Shown: positions 1-8,796 of the stretch, piece by piece
How the letters are laid out: each line of letters opens with the position of its first letter
Numbering within the stretch: position 1 is the first letter of the stretch
Source: Pedobacter sp. UBA4863
Lineage (GTDB): Bacteria; Bacteroidota; Bacteroidia; Sphingobacteriales; Sphingobacteriaceae
NCBI RefSeq assembly: GCF_002399615.1
Contig: NZ_DHDZ01000052.1
Span: forward strand, 1-48,372
Direction of reading: 5' to 3'
Length of the DNA: 48,372 bases
Made by a program: the position numbers and the translations under genes
The notes under the pieces: generated by a model
The model's database searches: none
The model's input: only the letters and a program-made list of their open reading frames with translations
What the model was told of the DNA's origin: nothing

Positions 1-503
1 TACTTTTGAGACAGCCCCTTTTTTTGTGTTTTTTTCATTCGTTTTCTAAGAAAACTATCTAAATAAATGAGCAGTAATGTTGCATTTACAAACAAGAAAA
101 CCATTAAAAAAGTTGGGTTAATGAGGGCATCTATATCGGCACCCAGATTAAATACCGCCATCTTTATTTTAAATTCTGCGGTTGCAAACGCATAAACCAA
201 AAGTCCTAGCAAAGTAATCGAGAAAAAACCTCCTATGGTGTAAACAATACGGCCATCTACCTTAGTTTTTAACCTAACTGGCGCAATTTCTTGTTGCAAC
301 TGGGCCATTACGTTACGGGTAAAAGACATGGAAGGCTCATCTACATCTAAATGGGCAGCCAGCTGTTGGTTTACTGCTAACAATTGCACATAAAGTTGCT
401 TAAACACCTCATCTGTTGCTAGTCTTGCCTCTATTTCAGCTTTTTCTGTTACGTTACAAAAGCCATCAATGTAGTTCCAAAGTTGTTCTTCTTGCTTTGT
501 CAT
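1..503 (-). CDS. Membrane protein coupled to ECF sigma factor, probable anti-sigma factor (partial at window edge)
   Basis: I read this by hand: the frame is open for 167 codons from the ATG at 503 to the window edge, where the last partial codon begins TA and could be the stop. The protein starts MTKQEEQLWNYIDGFCN, has a soluble N-terminal part of about 85 residues, then two hydrophobic segments (around residues 88-108, containing TIGGFFSITLLGLLVYAF, and 132-152, containing FLMVFLFVNATLLLIYLD) and a Lys/Arg-rich tail. The ATG overlaps the sigma gene's TGA in an ATGA, so the two are translationally coupled. Position and shape (short cytosolic N-terminus, then membrane helices) fit an anti-sigma factor holding the ECF sigma at the membrane. 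That role is inference; no zinc-binding HxxxCxxC motif is seen. Confidence 0.75.
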   Translation of the reverse strand, partial: MTKQEEQLWNYIDGFCNVTEKAEIEARLATDEVFKQLYVQLLAVNQQLAAHLDVDEPSMSFTRNVMAQLQQEIAPVRLKTKVDGRIVYTIGGFFSITLLGLLVYAFATAEFKIKMAVFNLGADIDALINPTFLMVFLFVNATLLLIYLDSFLRKRMKKTQKKGLSQK

Positions 504-1081
504 ATCAACTCCTTTACTTCTTCTTTTAACAAAAGTTGTAATTTTTCTTTTAATCTGTGTCTGGCCCTATGCAGCTTTACCTTCACCGTATTGGGCTCCA
601 TTACTAAAGCCTCGCCTATTTCCTCTAAGCTTTGTTCGCCTTTATAAAACAGGGTGATAATTGCCGCATCGTCTGGCAAAAGCATGTTTATGGCTTGGTT
701 AAGGTATTGATAAGTCGATTTTTTCTCTACTGGATTGGCATCGAAAAAACTATCGCTATTGGCTACCTGCAAAACGTGCTCTTCGTCATCAATGGAAGAA
801 GTTTCTAATCTTTTCTTTCTTAAGTACGTTATTGCCGTGGTATAGGTAATGGTATATAACCAAGTAGAAAACTTAGCAGTTTGCTTAAAAGTACCCAAGG
901 CTTTGTAAGCTTTAATAAAGCAATCTTGAGCAATTTCTTCGGCGTCTTCTCTGGATTTTGCAAAACGCAAAGCCAACGTAAAAACAAATCTTTGGTGGCG
1001 CTTTACCAATACCGCATAGTTAGCTGTATAGCCTCCCAAAACGGAATTAATGAGCTCCAAGTCTGTTTCTAATTGCTGCAT
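500..1081 (-). CDS. RNA polymerase sigma factor, ECF (sigma-70 family)
   Basis: About 193 residues. Region 2 is clear (AEEIAQDCFIKAYKAL, then FSTWLYTITYTTAITYLRKKR), followed by an acidic linker and region 4 with a helix-turn-helix (SLEEIGEALVMEPNTVKVKL, then HRARHRLKEKL). This is the two-domain core expected of an ECF sigma factor that directs RNA polymerase to a stress or envelope regulon. I chose the ATG at 1081 (MQQLETDLE) because family members start there and AAGG lies about 6 bases upstream. The frame is also open from an ATG at 1132, giving 17 extra residues of unlikely composition. The next gene overlaps its stop by 4 nt, giving the usual sigma/anti-sigma arrangement. Function is secure at family level; the regulon cannot be seen. 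Confidence 0.93.
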   Translation of the reverse strand: MQQLETDLELINSVLGGYTANYAVLVKRHQRFVFTLALRFAKSREDAEEIAQDCFIKAYKALGTFKQTAKFSTWLYTITYTTAITYLRKKRLETSSIDDEEHVLQVANSDSFFDANPVEKKSTYQYLNQAINMLLPDDAAIITLFYKGEQSLEEIGEALVMEPNTVKVKLHRARHRLKEKLQLLLKEEVKELI

Positions 1082-1229
1082 ATTTAACCTTATGACGCCA
1101 GGTGGCGACATGGGGTTACAGCAAATTAACATCTTTTTGATTATTCGTTGAAATTGGCTATTCGTTTAATTGATTTACAGCCGCTAAAGGCAGCCAATAC
1201 AGTTAACCAGTTTTTAAACAAATAAGCAC

Positions 1230-1556
1230 TTAATGCGAAACCGCTTTCAAGCCAATAATAGATCCAATAAGCGTAACAATGAAGAACAACCTCCAAAAAC
1301 TAGCTGGATCTTTAAATACGAGAATGCCCATAAGTACCGTTCCTACGGCTCCTATACCTGTCCAAACTGCATAGGCTGTACCAATTGGTAATGTTTGGGT
1401 GGCTTTAATTAGCAATAGCATGCTAATGGTTAAAGAAACTAAAAAACCCACAAACCACCAAGCAGCTTCGGCACCGCTGGTTTCTTTCACTTTACCTAAA
1501 CAAGAAGCAAAAGCTACTTCAAAAAGCCCGGCAATAATTAATATGATCCAATTCAT
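1230..1556 (-). CDS. sugE: SMR family exporter, SugE/Gdx-type
   Basis: A protein of about 108 residues with four hydrophobic segments, the standard size for small multidrug resistance transporters, which work as dual-topology dimers driven by protons. The N-terminal Glu in IAGLFEVAFA is the conserved SMR proton/substrate residue. The segment GTAYAVWTGIGAVG is the signature of the SugE/Gdx branch, known to export guanidinium, rather than the EmrE branch. The start at 1556 (MNWIILIIAG) matches family N-termini; an ATG 7 codons upstream (1577) is possible but less likely. It is monocistronic here. I looked for a guanidine riboswitch in the 188 bp upstream and recognised none. Substrate assignment follows the family, not direct evidence. 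Confidence 0.9.
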   Translation of the reverse strand: MNWIILIIAGLFEVAFASCLGKVKETSGAEAAWWFVGFLVSLTISMLLLIKATQTLPIGTAYAVWTGIGAVGTVLMGILVFKDPASFWRLFFIVTLIGSIIGLKAVSH

Positions 1557-1744
1557 CGTATTATAATTTTGCTGCAAAAATCGGTAGTTGGGTAAACATT
1601 TTATTTAACAAATGATAAAAAAACTTTCTTTTTTAGAAAATTTTAAAAACATCGGCTTTAGTCTATAGTTGATATCCCCGTCTTCTATGTATTCCTTTGA
1701 ATCAAATTTAAACAGCTTCTTAAATAAGTTGACTGTTACCAACA

Positions 1745-3142
1745 CTACATTACTTTCTTCAACAGTTTTAACACCCATTGTTTTGCCTGATATGGAGGAT
1801 AAATCATGTTATTAAAATCTATGCTTCGTTGTTTAACCACCGTACGTTCATGAGAAAAGTCTTTAAACCCAAAAAAACCGTGGCTGCTGCCCATTCCGCT
1901 ATGGTTGGCCCCGCCAAAAGGCAGTTTCGGGTTTGCAATATGCACTAAAACATCGTTTACGCAGGTACCACCGACGCTGGTAGATTTAATAATTTTTTTA
2001 ATGTTAGCCTTGTTTTTGCTAAAAATATAAAGTGCCAACGGTTTGGGTTTTTCGTTTATAAAAGCAATGGCTTCGTTAATATCGGTATATGGTAAAATTG
2101 GTAAAATTGGCCCAAAAATCTCTTCTTTCATCACCGCTGCTTCTTTAGAAACTTGCGTTAAAACCGCCGGATAAATGGTTTGATTCTTGTCGTCGCTTTT
2201 GCCGCCCCAATTAAGCCTAGCGCCTTTCTCCACTGCATCGGTAATTAATTGATTAAGCCTATCAAAGTTTCTCTTATTAATAATTTTGCCATAAACCTCT
2301 GTATTTATTTCTTCTTTAGACTTGAAATACATTTCTGTGGCAAACTTGATGTAAAGGCCAATAAATTCATCCACTCGTTCATGAGGAATAAGCATATAAT
2401 CGGGCGCAATGCAAGTTTGTCCTGTATTTACCAACTTGCCCCATGCAATTTTTTGTGCTGCTTTTTCTAGGTTTACTTCTCTATCAATAATTGTTGGCGA
2501 TTTTCCGCCCAACTCTAAGGTTACTGAAGTTAGATTTTTAGCGGCGGCAGCCATTACCACTTTGCCAATTTCGGTGCTGCCGGTAAAAAAAATATGATCG
2601 AAAGGCAATTGCAACAAATGCTGAGCCGTATCGGCATTGCCTTCTATGCAAGCAACGTGCTCCTCTTCAAAAGTATCTAAAATAATTCTCGAAACAACCT
2701 TACTTGTGGCAGGGCTAAGTTCCGAAGGTTTTACCACCACACAATTTCCGGCAGCAATAGCAGAAACTAAGGGCGACATTACCAGCTGAAAAGGGTAGTT
2801 CCATGGCGCTATAATTAAGCAAACTCCTTTGGGTTCGTAATACACGCGGTTTTTTGCAAACGGATTACTTAACGTTTTCCCTATGCGTACAGGAGCCATC
2901 CAGTGCCGTAAATTTTTTATGGCAAAATCAATCTCTCCATAAATAAAAAAAAGCTCGGTTACCGAAGTTTCAAAACGGTTTTTCCTTAAGTCCTTATGCA
3001 ATGCAACGTAAATTTCATCTTCATGCGCTTGAATAGCGCTTTTCAGTTTACGAAGTAGGTCTATTCGTTGTAGGGCATTACTTTGCCTTAATACATATTG
3101 ATGTGCTTGCTGGCTACTAAACACGTCTTCAATTCTGTTCAT
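1745..3142 (-). CDS. Aldehyde dehydrogenase family protein (NAD(P)+-dependent, ALDH3-like)
   Basis: A 465-residue enzyme oxidising aldehydes to carboxylic acids. The oxyanion Asn is in APWNYP (N114), the catalytic Glu in TLELGGKSP (E210) and the nucleophilic Cys in GQTCIAPDY (C244). FFTGSTEIGK (about 185-194) is the cofactor-binding segment. The length (about 460, shorter than the roughly 490 of classical ALDH) and the C-terminus with hydrophobic and basic residues (VLKLLKKVM) resemble the ALDH3/fatty-aldehyde branch. It stands alone and is divergent from the gene at 3255 across a 112-bp gap that should hold both promoters. Physiological substrate unknown. Confidence 0.93.
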   Translation of the reverse strand: MNRIEDVFSSQQAHQYVLRQSNALQRIDLLRKLKSAIQAHEDEIYVALHKDLRKNRFETSVTELFFIYGEIDFAIKNLRHWMAPVRIGKTLSNPFAKNRVYYEPKGVCLIIAPWNYPFQLVMSPLVSAIAAGNCVVVKPSELSPATSKVVSRIILDTFEEEHVACIEGNADTAQHLLQLPFDHIFFTGSTEIGKVVMAAAAKNLTSVTLELGGKSPTIIDREVNLEKAAQKIAWGKLVNTGQTCIAPDYMLIPHERVDEFIGLYIKFATEMYFKSKEEINTEVYGKIINKRNFDRLNQLITDAVEKGARLNWGGKSDDKNQTIYPAVLTQVSKEAAVMKEEIFGPILPILPYTDINEAIAFINEKPKPLALYIFSKNKANIKKIIKSTSVGGTCVNDVLVHIANPKLPFGGANHSGMGSSHGFFGFKDFSHERTVVKQRSIDFNNMIYPPYQAKQWVLKLLKKVM

Positions 3143-3254
3143 AAGCTTAAAACCTAGTAGAATAATTGTTAAATATAGTTAAACCCCCATAAAACTTCTT
3201 ATTATTATAGGCAATTTAGCGTTTTATAAACCTTGTTAAGTTCGATATAAGTAT

Positions 3255-4454
3255 ATGAAGAAATACCTATTTCTGTTTTCTACTTTCTTCCTAGCACTTC
3301 AGTTAAAGGCACAAACCTTAAAACCGGATGTTTTTATAGTTGGCAACAACAATGCGGCAGTTGCTGCGGCTATACAAGCGGCACAGTCTAACGTTAAAAC
3401 TGTTTTATTGCTACAATCTGGAGGGTTTGATATAGCCCCCGTTGGAAATGACCTGCACTCTGGCGTTCAAGAAACCTTTATCAAAAAAATGAAAGCCTAT
3501 GAAAACCAGAACGACAGTCTTGCAGCGCTAAAATTCGATAAACACATCGCAAACATCGTACTATCTAAATGGACAGACAGTATTAAAAATCTCACTGTAA
3601 TTAAAAATGTACTATGGATAAAAGCAGATAGAGCTGGAAAAAGATGGGTTTTTAAACTATCAGACGGAAAGACCGTAAGACCAGAAGTACTCATTAACAT
3701 TGCCGACCAAAAACTAAATGCCGCTTTAAAGATTGCTGCTACCGGAGCGACTTCGTGGGCAAAATTCGATTATCAAAATTCGATTTATAAAACTAATGTA
3801 GCTGTTGGCAAAAATATTGATGGAAGCACAAATACAACTTTATCGTTGTACCAACTCTTGATGCCTGCACAAGAGAATTTAGTTTACGTTTCTGATGCTT
3901 CGAGTATGTTGATGGGGCAAAGCGCAGGGGCTGTAGCGGCTTATGCGGGCTTTTTCAATCTCAAAACATCCGAATCGAACCTTAAAAGAATACAAGGCGA
4001 GCTGATCGCCTTTAATACGAATTTAATACCATTTGCAGATGTAGGCACAAAAGACAGCAACTGGAAAGCTATCCAAATGGTGGGCATAACTGGCATGCTA
4101 AAAGCCGAAGAAATAAATGGGAAATTGCTTTTTAACGCAGAAAAGCTGGTCAGCACCGCCGATATCCGCGAGCCAATGAGCGCACATTATTACAAGGCTC
4201 AAATTTGGTTCGACGACCATAAAAGTGAGGCGATTACTATTGAAGACGCTTTAAGTATGATTTGCTATGTGGGGAACAAAGCCCCAGAAAGTACTCGTAA
4301 AGAAGTAGAGAAAAAATGGAAAACCACTTATGGCTTCGCCACAGATTTTAACCCAGAGCGACAGGTTTCAAAAAGAGAATTAGCCGTAATGCTCCAAGAT
4401 TATATGCCTCCTTTTAATGTAACTATTGATAAGACAGGGAAGATATTGAGATAG
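3255..4454 (+). CDS. Secreted FAD-dependent-oxidoreductase-like protein with degenerate nucleotide-binding motif
   Basis: A 399-residue protein with a signal peptide (MKKYLFLFSTFFLALQLKAQ, cleavage near residue 20). After it comes a Rossmann-like start, DVFIVGNNNAAVAAAIQAA, which has the right beta-strand and helix but lacks the second and third glycines of the GxGxxG FAD motif. Near residues 214-232 VYVSDASSMLMGQSAGAVAA resembles the C-terminal FAD-contact segment of secreted FAD-dependent oxidoreductases (the xanthan-lyase-related group). The last 40 residues (KRELAVMLQDYMPPF) match the tail of that group. It is clearly shorter than the 550-600 residues I expect, so a substrate-domain portion is missing. 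It may be a non-catalytic paralogue. Identification is by remembered pattern and is moderate. Confidence 0.6.
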   Translation: MKKYLFLFSTFFLALQLKAQTLKPDVFIVGNNNAAVAAAIQAAQSNVKTVLLLQSGGFDIAPVGNDLHSGVQETFIKKMKAYENQNDSLAALKFDKHIANIVLSKWTDSIKNLTVIKNVLWIKADRAGKRWVFKLSDGKTVRPEVLINIADQKLNAALKIAATGATSWAKFDYQNSIYKTNVAVGKNIDGSTNTTLSLYQLLMPAQENLVYVSDASSMLMGQSAGAVAAYAGFFNLKTSESNLKRIQGELIAFNTNLIPFADVGTKDSNWKAIQMVGITGMLKAEEINGKLLFNAEKLVSTADIREPMSAHYYKAQIWFDDHKSEAITIEDALSMICYVGNKAPESTRKEVEKKWKTTYGFATDFNPERQVSKRELAVMLQDYMPPFNVTIDKTGKILR

Positions 4455-5189
4455 CTAATTTTGCTTGTGGTTAGTTGTTAGTTGCTAATTTTTAGTTATT
4501 TAGAGTTAATCCCAATTTTAGGATCATCTATCCTAAAAACAAATCCAGCTCAAGTCCACCTTAACTCCACCTCAAATCCACGTTAAACGCACCATAGCAG
4601 GTGTGCTCCTAGGCTGTTACCTATACCTGTTATGTATTTAACTCCACTTGCCTTAATTACGGGATACACTGCTTTTGGTATTTAAAAGGAAATGTTTAGC
4701 AACTAGCACTCCATGGAGGCAAGTTGCATTTTTTGCTTTAAACCCTGCACTAAAGCTAGTTAACAGTTTGCGCTGGCGCTTAGTCTAACGCCTAACCTAA
4801 AAGCTTATTAATAAGTTTTTTAATTTAAGCGGCAATAAAATACTTAGGCGGGTGGGGACACCCGCCTATAGCGGGCTGCTAGCGTTTGGTGTCCTCACCA
4901 AACTTGCCTTTAGATTATTAAAAGGGTTAAAACAGCCATTAAAACTAGTCCCGAATTTATTTCGGGAGACGAAACGCCCATATACCGCCACCTCCGATGC
5001 TTGAAGCAAGCGCTGCATTTATTTTGCTTCGCAGCTACTTCGTGGTTAGGGTTTTTTAGACTAGATTAAGACCTAAAACTCACGTTAATTTAAAAGCGGT
5101 CTGTTTTTAAGGCAGATTTGTAACATTTATTTTGCCCAGCTTTAGAGCTTATGCTTTTTACATAACTTGCAACTATAACCTAAAGCAAA
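4455..5189. other. 735-bp gene-free intergenic region with hairpin repeats
   Basis: No frame here shows a credible protein. The first 90 bp are low-complexity TTAGTT-type sequence. The middle has imperfect Bacteroidota-type intergenic repeats and, at 4845-4903, a pair of perfect hairpins (separate entry). A further hairpin, TCCCGAA-5 nt-TTCGGGA, lies at 4949-4967. Near 5081 is AAAACTCACGTTAA, whose reverse complement recurs in the intergenic DNA near 48224. The final 100 bp should contain the promoter of the S9 peptidase; I see a TTTG near 5117 and TATTTTG near 5131 but no exact consensus. No tRNA cloverleaf was recognised. Confidence 0.7.
4845..4903. repeat. Paired-hairpin dispersed repeat, copy A
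   Basis: Two perfect hairpins 15 bp apart. The first is TAGGCGGGTG / GGGA loop / CACCCGCCTA (4845-4868, 10-bp stem). The second is GTTTGGTG / TCCT loop / CACCAAAC (4884-4903, 8-bp stem). Both share the core GGTG-4 nt-CACC. The same two hairpins with the same 15-bp spacer recur at 34520-34578, and a single hairpin with the same core is at 10424-10447. This looks like a REP/BIME-like mobile or exapted intergenic element; no transposase is nearby. Confidence 0.85.
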
Positions 5190-7586
5190 ATGAAGAAATT
5201 ATCTTTTCTATTTTTCTTAGCCGCATTTACTGCTAATGCGCAAGACCTGGCCCCATTAACAGTTCAAAAGATTATGAGAGACCCTAAATGGATGGGAACC
5301 TCGCCCGAAGACTACCGTTGGTCGGCCGATAGCAAAACTGTTTTCTTTAATTGGAACCCCGAAAACAAGGACAAAGCGCAACCTTATAAATTAAGTGTGG
5401 CTAACCAACAAATAGCGAAGGCCGAAAAAGAAGAAGCCGAAAAAAGTGCAGCCATCAACTATGTTTACAATAAAGATAAATCGTTGGGCTTGTTAGAAAA
5501 AAACGGGGATATCTATTTAACCCATCTCAAATCTAAAAAAGAAACGAGGTTAACCAATACCCTAGACAGAGAAAGCAACGCCAAGTTTTTATATAACAAC
5601 AATATTGTTTTTCAACGATTAGACAACATTTACCAATTAAATTTAGCGACAGGAGAATTAAAGCAGTTAACCAATTTTGTTAAAGGAAAACCAGAAGTTT
5701 TGCCATCGGCAACAAGAACCACTGCTAAACAGGGAACTTCGGCACAAGACCTTTGGTTAAAAAACGATCAGACAACATTGTTTGATATCATTAAAAAGAA
5801 AAACGCCGAAGAAATAAACGGAAGAATGACGGGGCCAAGGAGATTTGGAATGCAAACAACAGGCAACACTGCGGCCAGAACAATTAAACCAATTGCGTTG
5901 GGAGACGATTTTATGATTGGTTTAACCGTTAGCCCAGATGGCAAATATGTGAGCTACCGAACAATTAAACAAGCAGTAGGCAATAAAAATACCATTGTGC
6001 CTAATTATGTTACCGCATCTGGTTATACCGAAGACCTCAACACCAGAACAAAAGTTGGCGAAGCATTAGCAACTTTTACAACTTACGTATTCGACATTGA
6101 AAAAGATTCTGTATATGCAGTAAATGTGTCGCAAATACCCGGAATTAAAGATTTACCAGATTACGTTAAGGATTATCCGAAACAATTAGAAGAACGCACG
6201 AAGAAGAACGAGGATAGAAAAGTAAACCTCAGCGTGGTGAACTGGAACGAGACAGGTTCTTTCGCCGTTGTGAGCGGCAGGTCGCAGGACAACAAAGATT
6301 TCTGGATTTTGAAGCTAGACCCATCAACAGGAAAGTTAGATTTAATTGACCGGCAAAGAGATGAAGCTTGGATTGGTGGCCCTGGCATTGCCCGCGATGT
6401 AAGATGGATCGACCATCAAAGGTTTTATTTCCAAAGTGAAGCTACAGGTTATTCGCATCTTTACACCTACAATGTAGCTACAGGCGAGAAAAAGCAACTT
6501 ACTTCGGGCAATTGGGAAGTACAACAAGTACAGCTTTCTAAGGATAAGAACACTTTCTATATCAGCGGGAATAAAGAGCATCCGGGTATTACGCATTTTT
6601 ACAAATTGGCTGTAAACGGCGGCGATTTAGTACAAATTACTTCGATGAAAGGTGGAAATGAAGTGACACTTTCGCCAGATGAAAAATGGTTGGCCATCAA
6701 TTATTCTTATATGGACAAGCCTTGGGAATTGTACCTTCAAGAGAACAAGCCCGGAGCAAAGGCGGTTAAAATCACCAAATCTACTTCTGCAGAATTTGAT
6801 AGTTACCAATGGCGCCAACCAGACTTAGTATCCTTCAAAAACCGCCACGGTGATGATGTTTATGCCAGAGTTTATCCAGCGAAAAATCCACATCCTAATA
6901 AACCGGCAGTAGTTTTTGTGCATGGTGCAGGCTATCTGCAAAATGTACATTACTGGTGGAGCCAATATTTCCGTGAGTATATGTTCAATAATTTGTTGGC
7001 AGATAACGGCTATACGGTAATTGATATCGATTACACGGCTAGCTCTGGCTATGGCCGTAATCATCGTACCGGAATTTATCGCCACATGGGCGGCAAAGAT
7101 TTAACCGACCAGGTAGATGGGGTGAAAATGTTGGTAGAAAAGTATGGTGTTAATCCTAAAAATGTAGGGCTGTATGGTGGTTCTTATGGTGGTTTCATTA
7201 CCCTAATGGGTTTATTTAACGAAAGCGATACCTTTAGGGCAGGTGCTGCTTTACGCTCTGTTACCGATTGGGCACATTACAACCACGGCTATACTTCTAA
7301 CATCTTAAACGAACCTATAAACGATCCAAACGCTTATAAGAAGAGCTCACCTATTTACTTTGCAGACAAGCTAAAAGGCGATTTAGTGATGTTGCACGGC
7401 ATGGTTGATGTAAATGTACATTTTCAGGATATCGTTCGTTTATCGCAACGTTTTATAGAGCTAGGAAAAGACAATTGGGAGTTGGCTGTTTATCCGGTAG
7501 AAGACCATGGTTTTGTAGAGCCGAGTAGCTGGACAGATGAATATAAACGCATTTTTAAGCTGTTCGAAAATACATTAAAGAAATAG
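5190..7586 (+). CDS. Secreted S9 family peptidase, prolyl oligopeptidase / dipeptidyl peptidase IV type
   Basis: A 798-residue serine peptidase. A signal peptide (MKKLSFLFFLAAFTANAQ) predicts export to the periplasm. Residues about 50-560 form a beta-propeller-like N-terminal domain with repeated WSADSKTVFF / LSPDEKWLAI type strands. The alpha/beta-hydrolase domain follows, with the nucleophile in GLYGGSYGG (S665), the acid in HGMVDVNV (D740) and the histidine in VEDHGF (H773). GxSxGG spacing and triad order are those of S9B/S9C peptidases, which remove dipeptides or cut after proline in short peptides. Total length is normal for DPP IV-like enzymes. The start is secure because the signal peptide begins at once. 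It is probably monocistronic, with 80 bp to the next gene. Confidence 0.93.
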   Translation: MKKLSFLFFLAAFTANAQDLAPLTVQKIMRDPKWMGTSPEDYRWSADSKTVFFNWNPENKDKAQPYKLSVANQQIAKAEKEEAEKSAAINYVYNKDKSLGLLEKNGDIYLTHLKSKKETRLTNTLDRESNAKFLYNNNIVFQRLDNIYQLNLATGELKQLTNFVKGKPEVLPSATRTTAKQGTSAQDLWLKNDQTTLFDIIKKKNAEEINGRMTGPRRFGMQTTGNTAARTIKPIALGDDFMIGLTVSPDGKYVSYRTIKQAVGNKNTIVPNYVTASGYTEDLNTRTKVGEALATFTTYVFDIEKDSVYAVNVSQIPGIKDLPDYVKDYPKQLEERTKKNEDRKVNLSVVNWNETGSFAVVSGRSQDNKDFWILKLDPSTGKLDLIDRQRDEAWIGGPGIARDVRWIDHQRFYFQSEATGYSHLYTYNVATGEKKQLTSGNWEVQQVQLSKDKNTFYISGNKEHPGITHFYKLAVNGGDLVQITSMKGGNEVTLSPDEKWLAINYSYMDKPWELYLQENKPGAKAVKITKSTSAEFDSYQWRQPDLVSFKNRHGDDVYARVYPAKNPHPNKPAVVFVHGAGYLQNVHYWWSQYFREYMFNNLLADNGYTVIDIDYTASSGYGRNHRTGIYRHMGGKDLTDQVDGVKMLVEKYGVNPKNVGLYGGSYGGFITLMGLFNESDTFRAGAALRSVTDWAHYNHGYTSNILNEPINDPNAYKKSSPIYFADKLKGDLVMLHGMVDVNVHFQDIVRLSQRFIELGKDNWELAVYPVEDHGFVEPSSWTDEYKRIFKLFENTLKK

Positions 7587-7668
7587 CCGTTTTACCAAAT
7601 ACATTAAAATTATACTTGCTCGCAATAGATATTCTGTATATGTTTAAAAATATTAATAACCCTAGGTG

Positions 7669-8568
7669 ATGTATTTTAGATTTTTTAAAAAGCGATTGGT
7701 TTATATCATCGCGTTCTTGTCTTTCTTTTCAGCAAGTGTAGGTACTGCAAATGCTTCAATTTTTAGCGAAATCAGATTTGAGAAACCGAGTAAGGATAGT
7801 GTTATCAAAATCTTAGCTATTGGCAATAGTTTCTCTGACGATGCTTTAGAGTATTATTTGTACGGCTTAGCCAAGGCTGGAGGCTACAAAGTGATTATCG
7901 GTAACCTTTACATTGGTGGTGCACCTTTAGAGCTACATGTTAAAAACGCACAAGGCGATAAGGAAGCTTACGAATACCGAAAGATTGGTATAGATGGAAG
8001 TAAGCAAAAATTCCCTAAAACCAGTATCTCAAAAGCACTGGCCGATGAAAATTGGAACTACATCAGCTTTCAACAAGCAAGCCCAAAATCTGGCCTATTT
8101 GAAACTTATATAGAGCCGCTTCCAGTATTGTTCAACTATGTGAAAGAAAGGGCAAAAAACCCCAAAGTAAAGTATGTGTGGCACCAAACTTGGGCCTATG
8201 CACAAAATTCTACGCACAATGGCTTTGCAAGTTACAATAAAGACCAAATGCGCATGTATAATGCTATTGCCAACGCTTCGAGCAAAGTAAAAACTTTAGT
8301 GCCTATTGATATTGTTGTACCCGCAGGTACCGCCATTCAAAATGCCCGCACCAAGCTGGGCGATGTGCTCACCAGGGATGGCTACCATTTAGATTTGAAT
8401 ATTGGCCGATACACGGCTTCCTGCGCTTGGTACGAAGCCATTTTTAAACAGGATGTGATTGGCAATAGCTATAAACCCGAACAAGTTAGCGATACCGATG
8501 CTTTAATTGGGCAAAAAGCCGCACATAAGGCTATTAAAAAGCCGTATAAAGTTTCAAGGATAAAATAA
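7669..8568 (+). CDS. Secreted DUF4886-like protein, SGNH-hydrolase-type fold
   Basis: A protein of about 299 residues with an N-terminal signal segment (YIIAFLSFFSASVGTANA). The mature part opens with IKILAIGNSFSDDALEYYL, the GNSF block-I serine of DUF4886/SGNH-type esterases, and has FQQASPKSG and HQTWAY in the middle. It ends with DGYHLDLNIGRYTASCAWYE, where Asp and His would complete a catalytic pair. This would be an esterase or deacetylase acting on extracytoplasmic carbohydrate; that is family inference. I chose the ATG at 7669 because the codon before it (7666) is GTG, also a possible start. A strong terminator follows at 8591. Confidence 0.75.
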   Translation: MYFRFFKKRLVYIIAFLSFFSASVGTANASIFSEIRFEKPSKDSVIKILAIGNSFSDDALEYYLYGLAKAGGYKVIIGNLYIGGAPLELHVKNAQGDKEAYEYRKIGIDGSKQKFPKTSISKALADENWNYISFQQASPKSGLFETYIEPLPVLFNYVKERAKNPKVKYVWHQTWAYAQNSTHNGFASYNKDQMRMYNAIANASSKVKTLVPIDIVVPAGTAIQNARTKLGDVLTRDGYHLDLNIGRYTASCAWYEAIFKQDVIGNSYKPEQVSDTDALIGQKAAHKAIKKPYKVSRIK

Positions 8569-8590
8569 CTAACCTACCTTATTTTGCAAA

Positions 8591-8617
8591 CAAAAACCGC
8601 ATTACATGCGGTTTTTG
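8591..8617 (+). terminator. Rho-independent terminator after the DUF4886 gene
   Basis: A perfect 12-bp stem CAAAAACCGCAT / ATGCGGTTTTTG around a 3-nt loop, followed by a run of T residues broken by one G, 23 bp after the stop at 8568. Confidence 0.88.
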
Positions 8618-8796
8618 TTTTTTTTGATGCGCTTTCTTGCGTTTTTGATTTTGTTTTGCTAATATTACAATATTGAAATTGAGCGCCTTATACCTTGTTT
8701 CTATTAAAATACAGTATTGTGCGTTTTTAACTGATGAAACCGCTCTTTTCTAATATTAAGAACTAACCAAATTCTAAAACCATTAATTTAAATCGT

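Noticed and set aside
1557..1744. Possible guanidine riboswitch upstream of the SugE-type gene
   Set aside because: Neither the ykkC-type core nor paired ACGR-loop hairpins could be recognised in the leader.
4455..5189. Hidden gene or tRNA in the large intergenic gap
   Set aside because: No open frame with coding character and no cloverleaf with TTC-type arm was found; repeats explain most of it.
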